From: Clostridium sp031626875
GTDB taxonomy: Bacteria; Bacillota; Clostridia; Clostridiales; Clostridiaceae
NCBI RefSeq assembly: GCF_031626875.1
Contig: NZ_JANDMF010000013.1
Span: forward strand, 1 to 64,000
Direction: 5' to 3'
DNA length: 64,000 nucleotides
Shown here: piece after piece, positions 51,396-60,604 of the stretch
Layout: each line of letters starts with the position of its first letter
Position numbering within the stretch: the first letter of the stretch is position 1
Position numbers and translations under genes: made by a program
Notes under the pieces: model-generated
Databases searched by the model: none
The model's input: the letters and a program-made list of their open reading frames with translations, nothing else
What the model was told of the DNA's origin: nothing

Positions 51396-52454
51396 ATGAA
51401 AGTATTAAAAAAAATTCTTTCTTTTACTATAATTTTCTTCACACTATCTTCTAATATAAAATGCTATGGTTTTAACCCTATAATTACTAGTTCAAATACA
51501 AGAAGTCCAGTTAATGTAGCAGTATTATTATATTCTTTTGATTACTTATATAATAAAATGATACAAAAGGATTTAGAGGATATTCAAAAAGATAATCCTG
51601 ATAAAGTTAAATTCACTTTCTTTGACGGAAAAGGAAATCCAGATACACAATCACAAATTATGAAAAATATCACCGATAGTGAATTTGACCTTTTTATATT
51701 TAATATAGGTCAGAAAAGAAAGGATATAATGGATGATATTTATTTTAAACTTAAGCAAAAAAATTTGCCATTAATCTTTTTTAATTCTACAATTCCAGAA
51801 TCTAGTCCTATTAAATATTATTCTAAAGTTGTTTTTATAAATATAGATTATAAAGAATCTAGCATTATGGAGGGAAGATTAATTGTAGATGAATGGAAAA
51901 ATAATAAATTATCTATGGATAAGAATGGAGATGGTAAACTTCAATACATAATGTTGCAAGGTAGACCAGGTTCTAGATTATCAGCTGCAAGAACAAAGTA
52001 CCCTATTTTAACAATTAATGAAGCTGGAATAGAAACTCAAGAACTTGCTTCTATCTCTGCTAACTGGGATAAAGATTTAGCTAAAAATTCGATTTCTTCA
52101 GCTTTTCTAAAATACGGAAATAATATTGAAGCAATTATTGCAAATGATGATACTATGGCTATTGGAGCTGTTGAAGCACTTCAGCAATATGGATATAACA
52201 AAGGTAATAAATTAAAATACATTCCAGTGTTTGGAGCGGACGGAACTCCTGAAGCCAAATACTTAGTAAAAGAAGGATTTATGACAGGTACAGTTTCTCA
52301 AGAAACTAAACCTGTAGCTAAAGCTCTCTATGATGTTGGAATGAATTTAGTATCTGGTAAAAATCCTACTGTTAATACTAATTTAACAGTTAATGACCAA
52401 GAAATTGCAGTACCTATAACATATGAACCTTATACTATCAATTCAAATTCATAA
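51396..52454 (+). CDS. Orphan galactose/glucose-binding protein (MglB-like)
   Basis: This periplasmic-binding-protein-like protein has 352 residues and a signal peptide (about 1-25). It fits the MglB family: PVNVAVLLYSFDYLYNKM opening, the calcium loop DKNGDGKLQY, IEAIIANDDTMAIGAVEAL, FGADGTPEA and GTVSQ. No lipobox is clear; a Cys (KCYG) lies near the cleavage region. No mglA or mglC is adjacent, so it is either an orphan receptor or served by a transporter elsewhere. A TGGAGG site fixes the ATG. Confidence 0.88.
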   Translation: MKVLKKILSFTIIFFTLSSNIKCYGFNPIITSSNTRSPVNVAVLLYSFDYLYNKMIQKDLEDIQKDNPDKVKFTFFDGKGNPDTQSQIMKNITDSEFDLFIFNIGQKRKDIMDDIYFKLKQKNLPLIFFNSTIPESSPIKYYSKVVFINIDYKESSIMEGRLIVDEWKNNKLSMDKNGDGKLQYIMLQGRPGSRLSAARTKYPILTINEAGIETQELASISANWDKDLAKNSISSAFLKYGNNIEAIIANDDTMAIGAVEALQQYGYNKGNKLKYIPVFGADGTPEAKYLVKEGFMTGTVSQETKPVAKALYDVGMNLVSGKNPTVNTNLTVNDQEIAVPITYEPYTINSNS

Positions 52455-52459
52455 ACAAA

Positions 52460-52495
52460 AGAGAAATGTTGACTAAATAACATCAGCATTTCTCT
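52460..52495. terminator. Bidirectional terminator at the end of the pilus operon
   Basis: A 13-bp stem with one mismatch (AGAGAAATGTTGA with TCAGCATTTCTCT) and a 10-nt loop lies between the binding-protein gene and the vWA gene. Confidence 0.7.
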
Positions 52496-52522
52496 TCTGC
52501 ATTAAATTCTTTTAATTCACTT

Positions 52523-54805
52523 TTAGAAAAGCTCTACTTCTCCATCATAAACACTTATTTGTACATCTTTTATATCTTTTCCTATATATAACTCATTTAC
52601 ATATTTACTACCTGACATAGCATTTTCACTTATAGTTTCATTATACAATATCAATATTTTTTGATTAGTAACATCTTTTCCATTATAACTATAAGTTTTT
52701 TTACGTGTATCAGTAGAAGTTTTTTCTTCCATATTTCCAACTAAAGTTAATGTACCTTTATCATCATAGGTATATACTTCTATATTCTTATACAATTCAA
52801 GTCCATTTGCAATTTCTAATCTAAGTTGAGATTTATTATTCAAACTTCCAGTTAAAGTAGCACCTAACCTTATATTTGTCCTTCTTTGTATATTAAATGA
52901 ACTACTATTCTCTAAAATATCAGGCACACTATCTTTTATGCCTCTATACATTCCAAACTTCCCAATCTGAACCATTTTAATCAAATATGGTTCTATGTTC
53001 GTATTTACCGGCTTATTATTTAGATCAATATATGAAACAATACCAGGCCCAAATTGTAAATTTTCTATATCTATGGCCTCTTTAATTTTCACTGTAAATT
53101 CCTTATTCTCAATAGGTTGTAGAACATAACTACCACTTGTATCTAGTTTATAAACCACATCAAACTCTGGAGTTTCAACCTCAAAATTTGAATCTGTAGA
53201 TTTATTTAATCCTAACCCACTCTCAAATTTTCCCTGTAAGTTAAATTTAAGTTTTGCCTTAATTGTATATGATGATGGCTTTATAAAGTTTGTAGTTTCA
53301 AAAATCTTAAATGTTTCTGAACTCACACTATATTTAAGCTTTAAATCTTGTCCTACTATTCCTGGAGTTGGATCTTGCCCTACTATAGCAGCCTTTATTA
53401 AAGGTGTACCTTCATCAACTAAGTCATTGGCAACATAATTTATGGTTTGATTTAAATTTATTGAAATTAAATTTCCATCTGTTCCTTTATAGTTTAATGT
53501 GGCATTTTGTGGCAAGCTATATGTTCCACTTTTAGTAGCTTTAAACTTAAAACTAATATAAAAAGGATCAGTTATATACTTGCTTTTATCACTACTAAGC
53601 CTATAAATTAAATCAGGAAGCTTTTGAGTATATGTGGTTCCATCAATAGTTACATCTGCCATTGATCCAGTATATTCTATACCAGCAGGGAGTGTAGCTT
53701 TTAAATTTACACCACTTATTGCATAAGTACCCTTAATTTGATCTGCAATTTCACTAAAAACATTATTAATAGCATTTGCATCTAATGCACTAAAGTATTT
53801 TCCTCCAGATGCTGTTGCTAATGCCTTCATCTTATCTGCTGAACCACCAGAACTATATGCTATATTGAAACTTGAATAATTAGCATCTTTTATCTTGACT
53901 GACATAGTTGATGCATAGTTTAAGCAATTCTGTGAAGCATCATCTGCATTACCTGGTCCATCTAGTATTGGCCCACTACTATCATCTAATTGTGTGTAAT
54001 ACTCATATGTAGTTACAGTTTCAGTTGTATAATACCCTTCATGCCATACTCTATTCCACCAGTATCCTGTATAATATCCATCATGCCATACTTGCTTTTG
54101 AGTATACACTGCTTTTTTCATATAAAATGTTGGTTCTCCATCAGACATCAACACAACAAATTTTTTAGCGGTAGATCCATTATTTAACATATTCAAAGCA
54201 TACCTTATACCATCACCAGTATTAGTTCCTCCTTCAATATTACCATCATTAGTTTTATTTCCATAACTATCATAAGTACTTCTTTTATAGCTATTTATCT
54301 TGCTTAATAATGTAGCATTGCCAGTACTTGCAGCTGTAAGTGGCAAACTTAAATTATTATAATTTGCTTTAGTTGAATAATTAGCTATACCTATTTTCAC
54401 ATTACTTTCAGTTTTGAAATTGTTAATAAAATTTGTTGCTGCTACCTTTAATGCATCAATTCTAATAGTTTTGTCTGTAGAAGAAATACCATCATTCATA
54501 CTTCCAGAAGTATCTAGAACAAGTACTATTTCTTTGTTTACTTTTGTGTTAACATCTCCAAATGCAAGTGAATCTGGGGTTACCTTATACTTTATCTCTA
54601 CATCTTGATTTACGAGTCCCTTAATATCTAAGCTTGTAGTTGGTGTCCCTGATATAATTGTACTATCATAGGTAATTGTCATATTAGGCTTGTACACACC
54701 AGCTTTTACAAACATAAAACTTATCATCACTACTAATGAGAAAGTAACTAAAAACAAGCCTCTTCCACTTAATCTTTTGTTTTTAAAAAAATACAAACAA
54801 TTCAC
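52523..54805 (-). CDS. von Willebrand A domain protein of the type IV pilus operon (putative tip adhesin)
   Basis: This 760-residue surface protein has an N-terminal membrane segment (about 15-35) preceded by KRLSGRG, loosely like a prepilin leader but without the usual Glu. A vWA domain (about 90-360) has a full MIDAS: DTSGS (98-102), Thr194 in GGTNTGDG and Asp222 in SDGEP. Inside it an aromatic insertion (about 229-275) has WHDGYYTGYWW and WHEGYYT. A beta-rich C-terminal half (about 370-760) follows. It is last in the pilus operon, where PilY1/PilC-like tip proteins often sit. The start may be GTG 54805 or TTG 54796. Confidence 0.8.
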   Translation of the reverse strand: MNCLYFFKNKRLSGRGLFLVTFSLVVMISFMFVKAGVYKPNMTITYDSTIISGTPTTSLDIKGLVNQDVEIKYKVTPDSLAFGDVNTKVNKEIVLVLDTSGSMNDGISSTDKTIRIDALKVAATNFINNFKTESNVKIGIANYSTKANYNNLSLPLTAASTGNATLLSKINSYKRSTYDSYGNKTNDGNIEGGTNTGDGIRYALNMLNNGSTAKKFVVLMSDGEPTFYMKKAVYTQKQVWHDGYYTGYWWNRVWHEGYYTTETVTTYEYYTQLDDSSGPILDGPGNADDASQNCLNYASTMSVKIKDANYSSFNIAYSSGGSADKMKALATASGGKYFSALDANAINNVFSEIADQIKGTYAISGVNLKATLPAGIEYTGSMADVTIDGTTYTQKLPDLIYRLSSDKSKYITDPFYISFKFKATKSGTYSLPQNATLNYKGTDGNLISINLNQTINYVANDLVDEGTPLIKAAIVGQDPTPGIVGQDLKLKYSVSSETFKIFETTNFIKPSSYTIKAKLKFNLQGKFESGLGLNKSTDSNFEVETPEFDVVYKLDTSGSYVLQPIENKEFTVKIKEAIDIENLQFGPGIVSYIDLNNKPVNTNIEPYLIKMVQIGKFGMYRGIKDSVPDILENSSSFNIQRRTNIRLGATLTGSLNNKSQLRLEIANGLELYKNIEVYTYDDKGTLTLVGNMEEKTSTDTRKKTYSYNGKDVTNQKILILYNETISENAMSGSKYVNELYIGKDIKDVQISVYDGEVELF

Positions 54806-54829
54806 TCCTTTCCTTGCTGATGATAATTT

Positions 54830-55408
54830 TTAACCCTTGCTGTTATTTCTAAATCTAGCCTTTATTGATATGGGATACTCTATGTTTTTACTGTAGCCAT
54901 TTTCTTTCTTCAATATAATATAAAACTCAGCTGTCTTTACATTTCTAAGTGCCTCTCCACTATATTGAATGACCTCTGGATTACTAATTTTTATACTCTT
55001 TACATTATTTGAAATAGTTAAGTTATTTGTATTAACATTATTCCTTATAGAAAGTTTATAGTTTTTCCCACCATCTTTATAGTTATCACCCGACTCTACC
55101 TTTTCAATTGCAAATTCCTCTAGATTTAAATCACTTCCATAGGATTCAAATTTTATAGAATTTATTTCTCCTGTTAGTGAATCTCCATCTATTGATTTTA
55201 TTACCGTTGCCTGCATCATAATATTACTTAATTTTTCTTGAATAGCCTGCCCTTCACTTTGCAAGTCAGATTTAATAGTTACATCTGAAATTGTTTTGTT
55301 GCTTATACTAAACATGGCCCACAGTATTCCAAGCACAGTAATCATAATAGTCATAGCAATCACTAATTCTGTTACTGTAAAACCTTTTTTCTTTCTACGA
55401 ATTATCAA
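54830..55408 (-). CDS. Minor pilin, PilW-like
   Basis: This 192-residue prepilin has the class III-type leader RRKKKG followed by FTVTELVIAM, i.e. a cleavage site and Glu at position 5, then a hydrophobic helix (to about 35) and a beta-rich globular domain. It would be processed by prepilin peptidase and join the pilus as a minor subunit. It lies between the 808-residue pilin-like gene and the vWA gene. The TTG at 55408 after GTGAGG is the start. Confidence 0.85.
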   Translation of the reverse strand: MIIRRKKKGFTVTELVIAMTIMITVLGILWAMFSISNKTISDVTIKSDLQSEGQAIQEKLSNIMMQATVIKSIDGDSLTGEINSIKFESYGSDLNLEEFAIEKVESGDNYKDGGKNYKLSIRNNVNTNNLTISNNVKSIKISNPEVIQYSGEALRNVKTAEFYIILKKENGYSKNIEYPISIKARFRNNSKG

Positions 55409-55434
55409 ATCTGCCTCACATCCTTAGATAATAT

Positions 55435-57861
55435 TTATTTAACAATCTTCCAAATCATATCTTTTACAAACTTATTTCTATCATAATCAATGGTAGCAGC
55501 AGCTTCACTACTTTGTTGTTGAGAAGCATCTATATCTTGTCTCATATGTCCAAATACAGAATTAAATACCTCTGCATTTGAAGCAGTAATCCTGTTTACT
55601 AAATCCTTATTGTATTTTATTGTATTTCCATCCCCTATTATCTCTAAATTGCCTTGTGCTAAAATAAAGCCTTCAAAATCAATATTTCCTGTTATAGTTA
55701 CATTTCCTTTTGTTGCTATAAAAGCATTAAGTTTATGTACAGATGACTTTTCTGGTACATTTATTACTATGGTGTCATCCCCTTCTGTGCTAATTCCATC
55801 TTTATTTTCTGAACTTGAAGTTGAAGCTACAATTTTTATATTCTTATCACTTATTATAAATTTTTCATTATTGCTTTGTTCATTTGGCTCAACATCTACA
55901 CTGCCTTTGAAGAATCTTCCATTTGCATTCTTATATTTTATAAAAGCTTCATCTTGGCTATTTGTAATCATCAAATCTTCTACTTTATCCTTTGAAGTTC
56001 CTAATGATTCATATAGATTTAATTTTTCCCAATCTTCTAATTTTTTTCCTCCAAGATTGTATACTTTTTCTGCAAATTCTTCTTTTTTATCTTTTACGGA
56101 ATTTTGGCCATCTAAACTATAGCTGCTATTTACAACTTTTGTTTCTCCATTTGAATCTTTATAAACTAATGCTCCTATTGAATATATATTACTTTCATCC
56201 GGAAGCTCAATACCTCCAGTATTCACTTTATCAAGTTTATCTTTCCAATACTGAACAAAATGCTCACTCTTTTTAATAATATTATCTTCGTCTAATAACT
56301 GAAGTGGCTCATAATAATCAAATTTTTCATCATTATTAGTAGGATATGCATATGCTATGTAGTTTCCCTTTACCCCTGTAGACTCACCTGTAGTATAACC
56401 TTCTTCATTCTTAGTATTAATGTGGGCTACCCCCATAATATAAGCTTTTTTGTTAATTTTAACACTAGATTCTTTATTTCCATTTACTATAATACTACTT
56501 GATGTTCTATCTAATAATTTACTGTCAATAGTAGTTTTTGAGTCACCATAATTTATGTTCTTGTCATTAATTCCATAAAACTCATCAATTATGATTTTAG
56601 TACGACTTGCTTTCAATGTAATATCATTATCTACTATTACTTTTCCAGTATTATCACTATTCTTAACTAATAATGTTGACCCATCTGCCATAGATTCCTT
56701 TTCTTGATTTCCTGCATAAACATTCATAGCATATAAATCACCATTTATAATTGAATTTATATTATCTCTAATATTAAAAGTTCTCCCTGTAATCACATCT
56801 CCAGTAAATTCAACTTTTTCGCTAGAACTTGCATCTAAAACTATTCCTCCATTATACTTATCATAAACTCTAGATGAAATATCTCCAGTGGGTTCTCCCT
56901 GAACAAATGTATTTCCAGTAATAGAAAGATCAGAAGTTATATTCATATTCTTGCCAACAATTAATGCTTTATCTTCTAAAAATTCATAATTAGCAAGTCC
57001 ACCATTACTTTCACTGTAGGCAACATCTTTATAATCTGGCACTGTTATATTATATATAGATTGAAGTTTTCTTTCATTTGTTCCATTTCTGTCTGAAGTA
57101 GTATATGAAGATGTAATTTTTATTGTATATTTTCTAGTACTATATTTTCTATCCGAACCAGCTTCTAATGTTGTGTAGGAAATACCTGCATTCTTACCTT
57201 CATCTTTATTTTTTTCAGTATCATCAACTAATAAGGTTACACTATTATTACTAAAATTCACTTGCGCATATCTCTTATCTGTATCTATTTCATTTATATT
57301 TTTAATATATTCTTTGCCTACTATACTCTTTCTAAGCTCATCCTTATTGACCTCAGTATTTATTTCATTTTTATATTTATCATCATACACATCCATATAT
57401 ACAAAATCATTGAATATTTTCTTAAAATATGTATCAATATTATTCTCTTCTTCTATTTGAATGCTCTTTTTAGTTTCATCTATTTTTTTATTTAATTCAA
57501 TAAGTTCCTTTACCTTATTTGAATCTGTTGATTGACTTATTTGTTTTTTTGATGCTTCAAAATTTTTAAGATCATCTTTTAGCCCTTCAGCAACTTTATT
57601 GATAAAGTAATCACTCTTTTTGTATTCTTCCACTTTACTTATTGAATATTTAACTCCTGCATCAAAGTTCTTTCCTAATATCTCCTGTCCTACATCTAAT
57701 CCAAGTTCTGAAGAATACAGATTTTTTATTCTTGAACTTTCATTCATTCTAGCCTTATAATCTCCAACTGTCAGTGTTAGCATTGCTGTCCCCATTGTAA
57801 TTACAACTCCAGAAATAATAACTACAGAAACTAAACTAGCCCCTCGTTTTTTTCTAACCAT
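55435..57861 (-). CDS. Very large pilin-like protein, PilX-type N-terminus
   Basis: This 808-residue protein begins RKKRGASLVSVVIISG, a prepilin-type leader and helix as in PilX-like proteins, but without the usual Glu at position 5. Residues about 65-150 are charged coiled coil. The rest is beta-rich with many short Val/Ile/Asn/Gly strands (for example ITGNTFVQGEP, VTITGNIDFEGFILAQGN), suggesting a beta-solenoid or polymer-forming fold. Typical PilX is under 250 residues, so this is a pilus-displayed adhesin-like subunit by inference. It sits in the minor-pilin section of the operon. Confidence 0.75.
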   Translation of the reverse strand: MVRKKRGASLVSVVIISGVVITMGTAMLTLTVGDYKARMNESSRIKNLYSSELGLDVGQEILGKNFDAGVKYSISKVEEYKKSDYFINKVAEGLKDDLKNFEASKKQISQSTDSNKVKELIELNKKIDETKKSIQIEEENNIDTYFKKIFNDFVYMDVYDDKYKNEINTEVNKDELRKSIVGKEYIKNINEIDTDKRYAQVNFSNNSVTLLVDDTEKNKDEGKNAGISYTTLEAGSDRKYSTRKYTIKITSSYTTSDRNGTNERKLQSIYNITVPDYKDVAYSESNGGLANYEFLEDKALIVGKNMNITSDLSITGNTFVQGEPTGDISSRVYDKYNGGIVLDASSSEKVEFTGDVITGRTFNIRDNINSIINGDLYAMNVYAGNQEKESMADGSTLLVKNSDNTGKVIVDNDITLKASRTKIIIDEFYGINDKNINYGDSKTTIDSKLLDRTSSSIIVNGNKESSVKINKKAYIMGVAHINTKNEEGYTTGESTGVKGNYIAYAYPTNNDEKFDYYEPLQLLDEDNIIKKSEHFVQYWKDKLDKVNTGGIELPDESNIYSIGALVYKDSNGETKVVNSSYSLDGQNSVKDKKEEFAEKVYNLGGKKLEDWEKLNLYESLGTSKDKVEDLMITNSQDEAFIKYKNANGRFFKGSVDVEPNEQSNNEKFIISDKNIKIVASTSSSENKDGISTEGDDTIVINVPEKSSVHKLNAFIATKGNVTITGNIDFEGFILAQGNLEIIGDGNTIKYNKDLVNRITASNAEVFNSVFGHMRQDIDASQQQSSEAAATIDYDRNKFVKDMIWKIVK

Positions 57862-57872
57862 CCAACCGCCTC

Positions 57873-58805
57873 CTAATTATTTCCATTAACTTTTATTTTT
57901 TGACTAGTTTGTTCAGTGAAAATAACTTTTTCCTCTCCATTTATAGGTTCTATTGCTTCAACTTTGATATCATACCATTCACTTGTTTCAGCTGGATCTC
58001 CTGAACGATTATCAAATACTCTAACATTTCCAATTTTAGTATTTACATTTACATCTAAGCTTGTTGATTTTTGCAAACTTATATTTAAAGGAATACTATC
58101 TTGATTATAAACATTCACTTCTACAGGCCTTAAACTATTTTCATCATTTATTTTTTTAACCTTATATTGTTCAAAATTTAATATTAAATTTATTTGATCA
58201 TCTTTTTTACTATCTTCTACTAGTTCATATGAGGTAATTATTGAATTATTTAACCTGTCTTTAACTTCTACTATTTTTTTATTTTCTATTGTTTTAGAAT
58301 TTACAACCAGTTTTAAAACATCATCTTGACTTGAATAGCTCATATAATTTTGTATGCCATTTAATTTAACTGTTATAGGACTTTCAGTTCCACTAAAAAT
58401 CCCATTAAAATTAACCGTTTCAACTTTACTGCCTGCTTCTTGTGAAGTATTTTCTTCTAAATTTATCGAGGTATTTTTCGTTATTTTTACCTTTACTTTG
58501 TATCCATCCCCAGAAATTTCTTTTTCTCCTTCACTTGCTGGCGATGGAATTTCAATACCCCAAATCTTAATTCCATTAATTTTTCCTTCACTATCTGTAG
58601 TTTGTTCTATATCTTCACTTTTAATTTCTTCAAATATTTCTTGTCCCTTTAAAGCTACTGTTTGCTTTGTTGACCCATCTTTATTGCTTTTTTGGCTCAC
58701 TATTAACATGGTATATATAGGTGTCATTATCATTCCAAGTATTGCAATACTTATTATCATTTCAACTAAAGTATATCCACCATACTTCTTATATTTATTT
58801 TTCAT
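57873..58805 (-). CDS. Minor pilin, PilV-like
   Basis: This is a prepilin of about 310 residues. The leader KKYGG is followed by YTLVEMIISIAILG, with Glu at position 5 and a hydrophobic helix, then a beta-rich globular domain. It should be cleaved by prepilin peptidase and incorporated as a minor pilin. ATG 58805 with AGGTGG just upstream is preferred to GTG 58814. It follows the PilO-like gene by 9 bp. Confidence 0.82.
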   Translation of the reverse strand: MKNKYKKYGGYTLVEMIISIAILGMIMTPIYTMLIVSQKSNKDGSTKQTVALKGQEIFEEIKSEDIEQTTDSEGKINGIKIWGIEIPSPASEGEKEISGDGYKVKVKITKNTSINLEENTSQEAGSKVETVNFNGIFSGTESPITVKLNGIQNYMSYSSQDDVLKLVVNSKTIENKKIVEVKDRLNNSIITSYELVEDSKKDDQINLILNFEQYKVKKINDENSLRPVEVNVYNQDSIPLNISLQKSTSLDVNVNTKIGNVRVFDNRSGDPAETSEWYDIKVEAIEPINGEEKVIFTEQTSQKIKVNGNN

Positions 58806-58814
58806 AAGTTCCAC

Positions 58815-60041
58815 CTACTTTTTATTAACACTTATATTTTTACTATCACCATCAATTGAAACTCTTGGATCTTTTTCATCATCTCCTGTTATATCTACTC
58901 TAACTAACTTATTAGTATCATTAATAATTTTTAGCTTTAATCCTGATTCATCATTAGGATCAACTCTCTTTTCACTTGATATATTTAGAACTATATTATC
59001 TCCACTTACTACAAACTCATTGCCTAATCCAGTATAGTTCATTGGTATCGTATCTGTTGCAGCCTTGTACTTGTAATAATACTTACCATCTTTTTCAGTT
59101 AGTACTATCTCTGCTTCTTGCACATTATTACCATCTGCATAAGCATATGTACTTCTTAATTTATCATCAGATTTACCTATAATTAATGTTGATAAAACTG
59201 ATTTTGAAGAGTTAACGTTAATTAAAAAATCATCTTTAGCTACTTCTGATTTTATTCCAGTTCCTGAAAGACTTCCTGTGCTAAAAGGCCTAAATTTTCC
59301 ATATACATCATTTAGATTCCATTTTGAATATGTATTTAAATCATCATTTATTTTAGGTACAGAATATATTACCATTCCAACTGAACCCTTCACTTCTTCT
59401 AAACTCTTTTCTGATAAACTCATCATTAATATAGAAATTTTTCTTTCATAATTTCCAATAGCATTTAAAAACTTATTTACAGATTCATAAGTCCCATTAA
59501 AATCCACAATAACCTTAAGCTGAGTTACAGTAGTTTCTTCACTTGGTGTATTAGTTGTAGTGCTTGATGTATTATTAGTACTACTTTCTGGGCTTGTCTT
59601 TCCAGCACCATATTTACTATTAAACTCATCTACTATCTTTTGAACAGAACCTTTCCCTAAATCCTTATCTTTTTCTGATTTCTTTATAACTTCAATTCCC
59701 TTAACTTCTGTTACATCAAAAGTCATTCCCCCCTCTAATCCATTCTCTTTTAACAGTTTGTCCAATTCTAAAACTATGTGTTCCTGACTTATTGTTGGAT
59801 AAAGAGGTTTAGATTTTTCATTTATTTTTGTAGTTAATACTTTTACATTGCTCTTTTTAGCTTCCAATGCATTTACAGTATCATTTGCCATATTATATTT
59901 TTGCTCAATTTCAGTTTTTGCTTGTAGTTTTTCATTTGCCTTAGTAGATAAATTTGAATATCCAAATTGATAGTAAAGCATTCCTATTCCTACAAAAGCT
60001 ACAGTAAATAATCCAACTTGTTCTCTTTTATTTAGCTTCAT
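58815..60041 (-). CDS. pilO: PilO-like alignment protein with extended C-terminus
   Basis: This bitopic inner-membrane protein has a short cytoplasmic start, a membrane helix (about 10-27), a coiled coil (about 28-75) and a ferredoxin-like domain typical of PilO. A Ser/Thr-rich linker (SSTNNTSSTTTNTPS, about 152-168) separates coil and domain segments. At 408 residues it is about twice the usual PilO length, because of a beta-rich extension after about residue 250. It pairs with PilN to link PilM to the pilus machine. It overlaps the expected pilMNO order exactly. Confidence 0.82.
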   Translation of the reverse strand: MKLNKREQVGLFTVAFVGIGMLYYQFGYSNLSTKANEKLQAKTEIEQKYNMANDTVNALEAKKSNVKVLTTKINEKSKPLYPTISQEHIVLELDKLLKENGLEGGMTFDVTEVKGIEVIKKSEKDKDLGKGSVQKIVDEFNSKYGAGKTSPESSTNNTSSTTTNTPSEETTVTQLKVIVDFNGTYESVNKFLNAIGNYERKISILMMSLSEKSLEEVKGSVGMVIYSVPKINDDLNTYSKWNLNDVYGKFRPFSTGSLSGTGIKSEVAKDDFLINVNSSKSVLSTLIIGKSDDKLRSTYAYADGNNVQEAEIVLTEKDGKYYYKYKAATDTIPMNYTGLGNEFVVSGDNIVLNISSEKRVDPNDESGLKLKIINDTNKLVRVDITGDDEKDPRVSIDGDSKNISVNKK

Positions 60042-60043
60042 AG

Positions 60044-60601
60044 TTATTCTACCTCCTTTAACACACAGGTCATATCGAAGGAATAATCTTCTCCTACAGT
60101 ATTAGTCTTACTGATTTTTGTTATTTGAACACTTTTTATTTTTGATAGCTTTTTCAAATTATGTTCATATTCTCCTATAGCCTCTCTATTACTAGAAATT
60201 CCACTTATAGTTACATCATAGCCTTCTACTTTAAAATCTTTAAATGAAACTTCACTTGGAATTGCTCCACATATATCATTTAACAAATCATCTGTTACAA
60301 CATCAAGTTTTCTAAGGGAAGTTGAAACACTTGATAAAGCACTTTCATATTTAGTTAAAATACTTAGTTTTCCACTTACTTCATCTGCTTCCTTAAGCTT
60401 AGTTTGTATATCATTTGCATTAAATTTTTCTGTATATTCTTTTATTTGTTTATCATAAATCATAATTTTAACTAAATTAAAAGAAACTGTTCCTATAATT
60501 ATTGAAACTAATAAACCTGAAGCTAAGTAAAAATATATCTTTTCATTCTTTTTTTCTTGCTTCTTCTCTTGGTATTGACTAAAAAAGTTTAAGTCTCTCA
60601 T
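60044..60601 (-). CDS. pilN: PilN-like protein
   Basis: This 185-residue bitopic membrane protein has a short N-terminal cytoplasmic motif (MRDLNFFSQYQ) that would bind PilM, a membrane helix (about 26-48), a coiled coil and a small alpha/beta domain (ICGAIPSEVSFKDFKVEGYDVTISG). It lies 2-3 bp from both pilM and pilO, so the three are translationally linked. A GGGGGA site precedes the ATG. Confidence 0.87.
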   Translation of the reverse strand: MRDLNFFSQYQEKKQEKKNEKIYFYLASGLLVSIIIGTVSFNLVKIMIYDKQIKEYTEKFNANDIQTKLKEADEVSGKLSILTKYESALSSVSTSLRKLDVVTDDLLNDICGAIPSEVSFKDFKVEGYDVTISGISSNREAIGEYEHNLKKLSKIKSVQITKISKTNTVGEDYSFDMTCVLKEVE

Positions 60602-60604
60602 GAA

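Noticed and set aside
57873..59037. Long plus-strand open frame of 227 residues at 58354-59037
   Set aside because: It is antisense to two well-supported pilus genes, with Ser/Pro/Leu-rich composition typical of a shadow frame.
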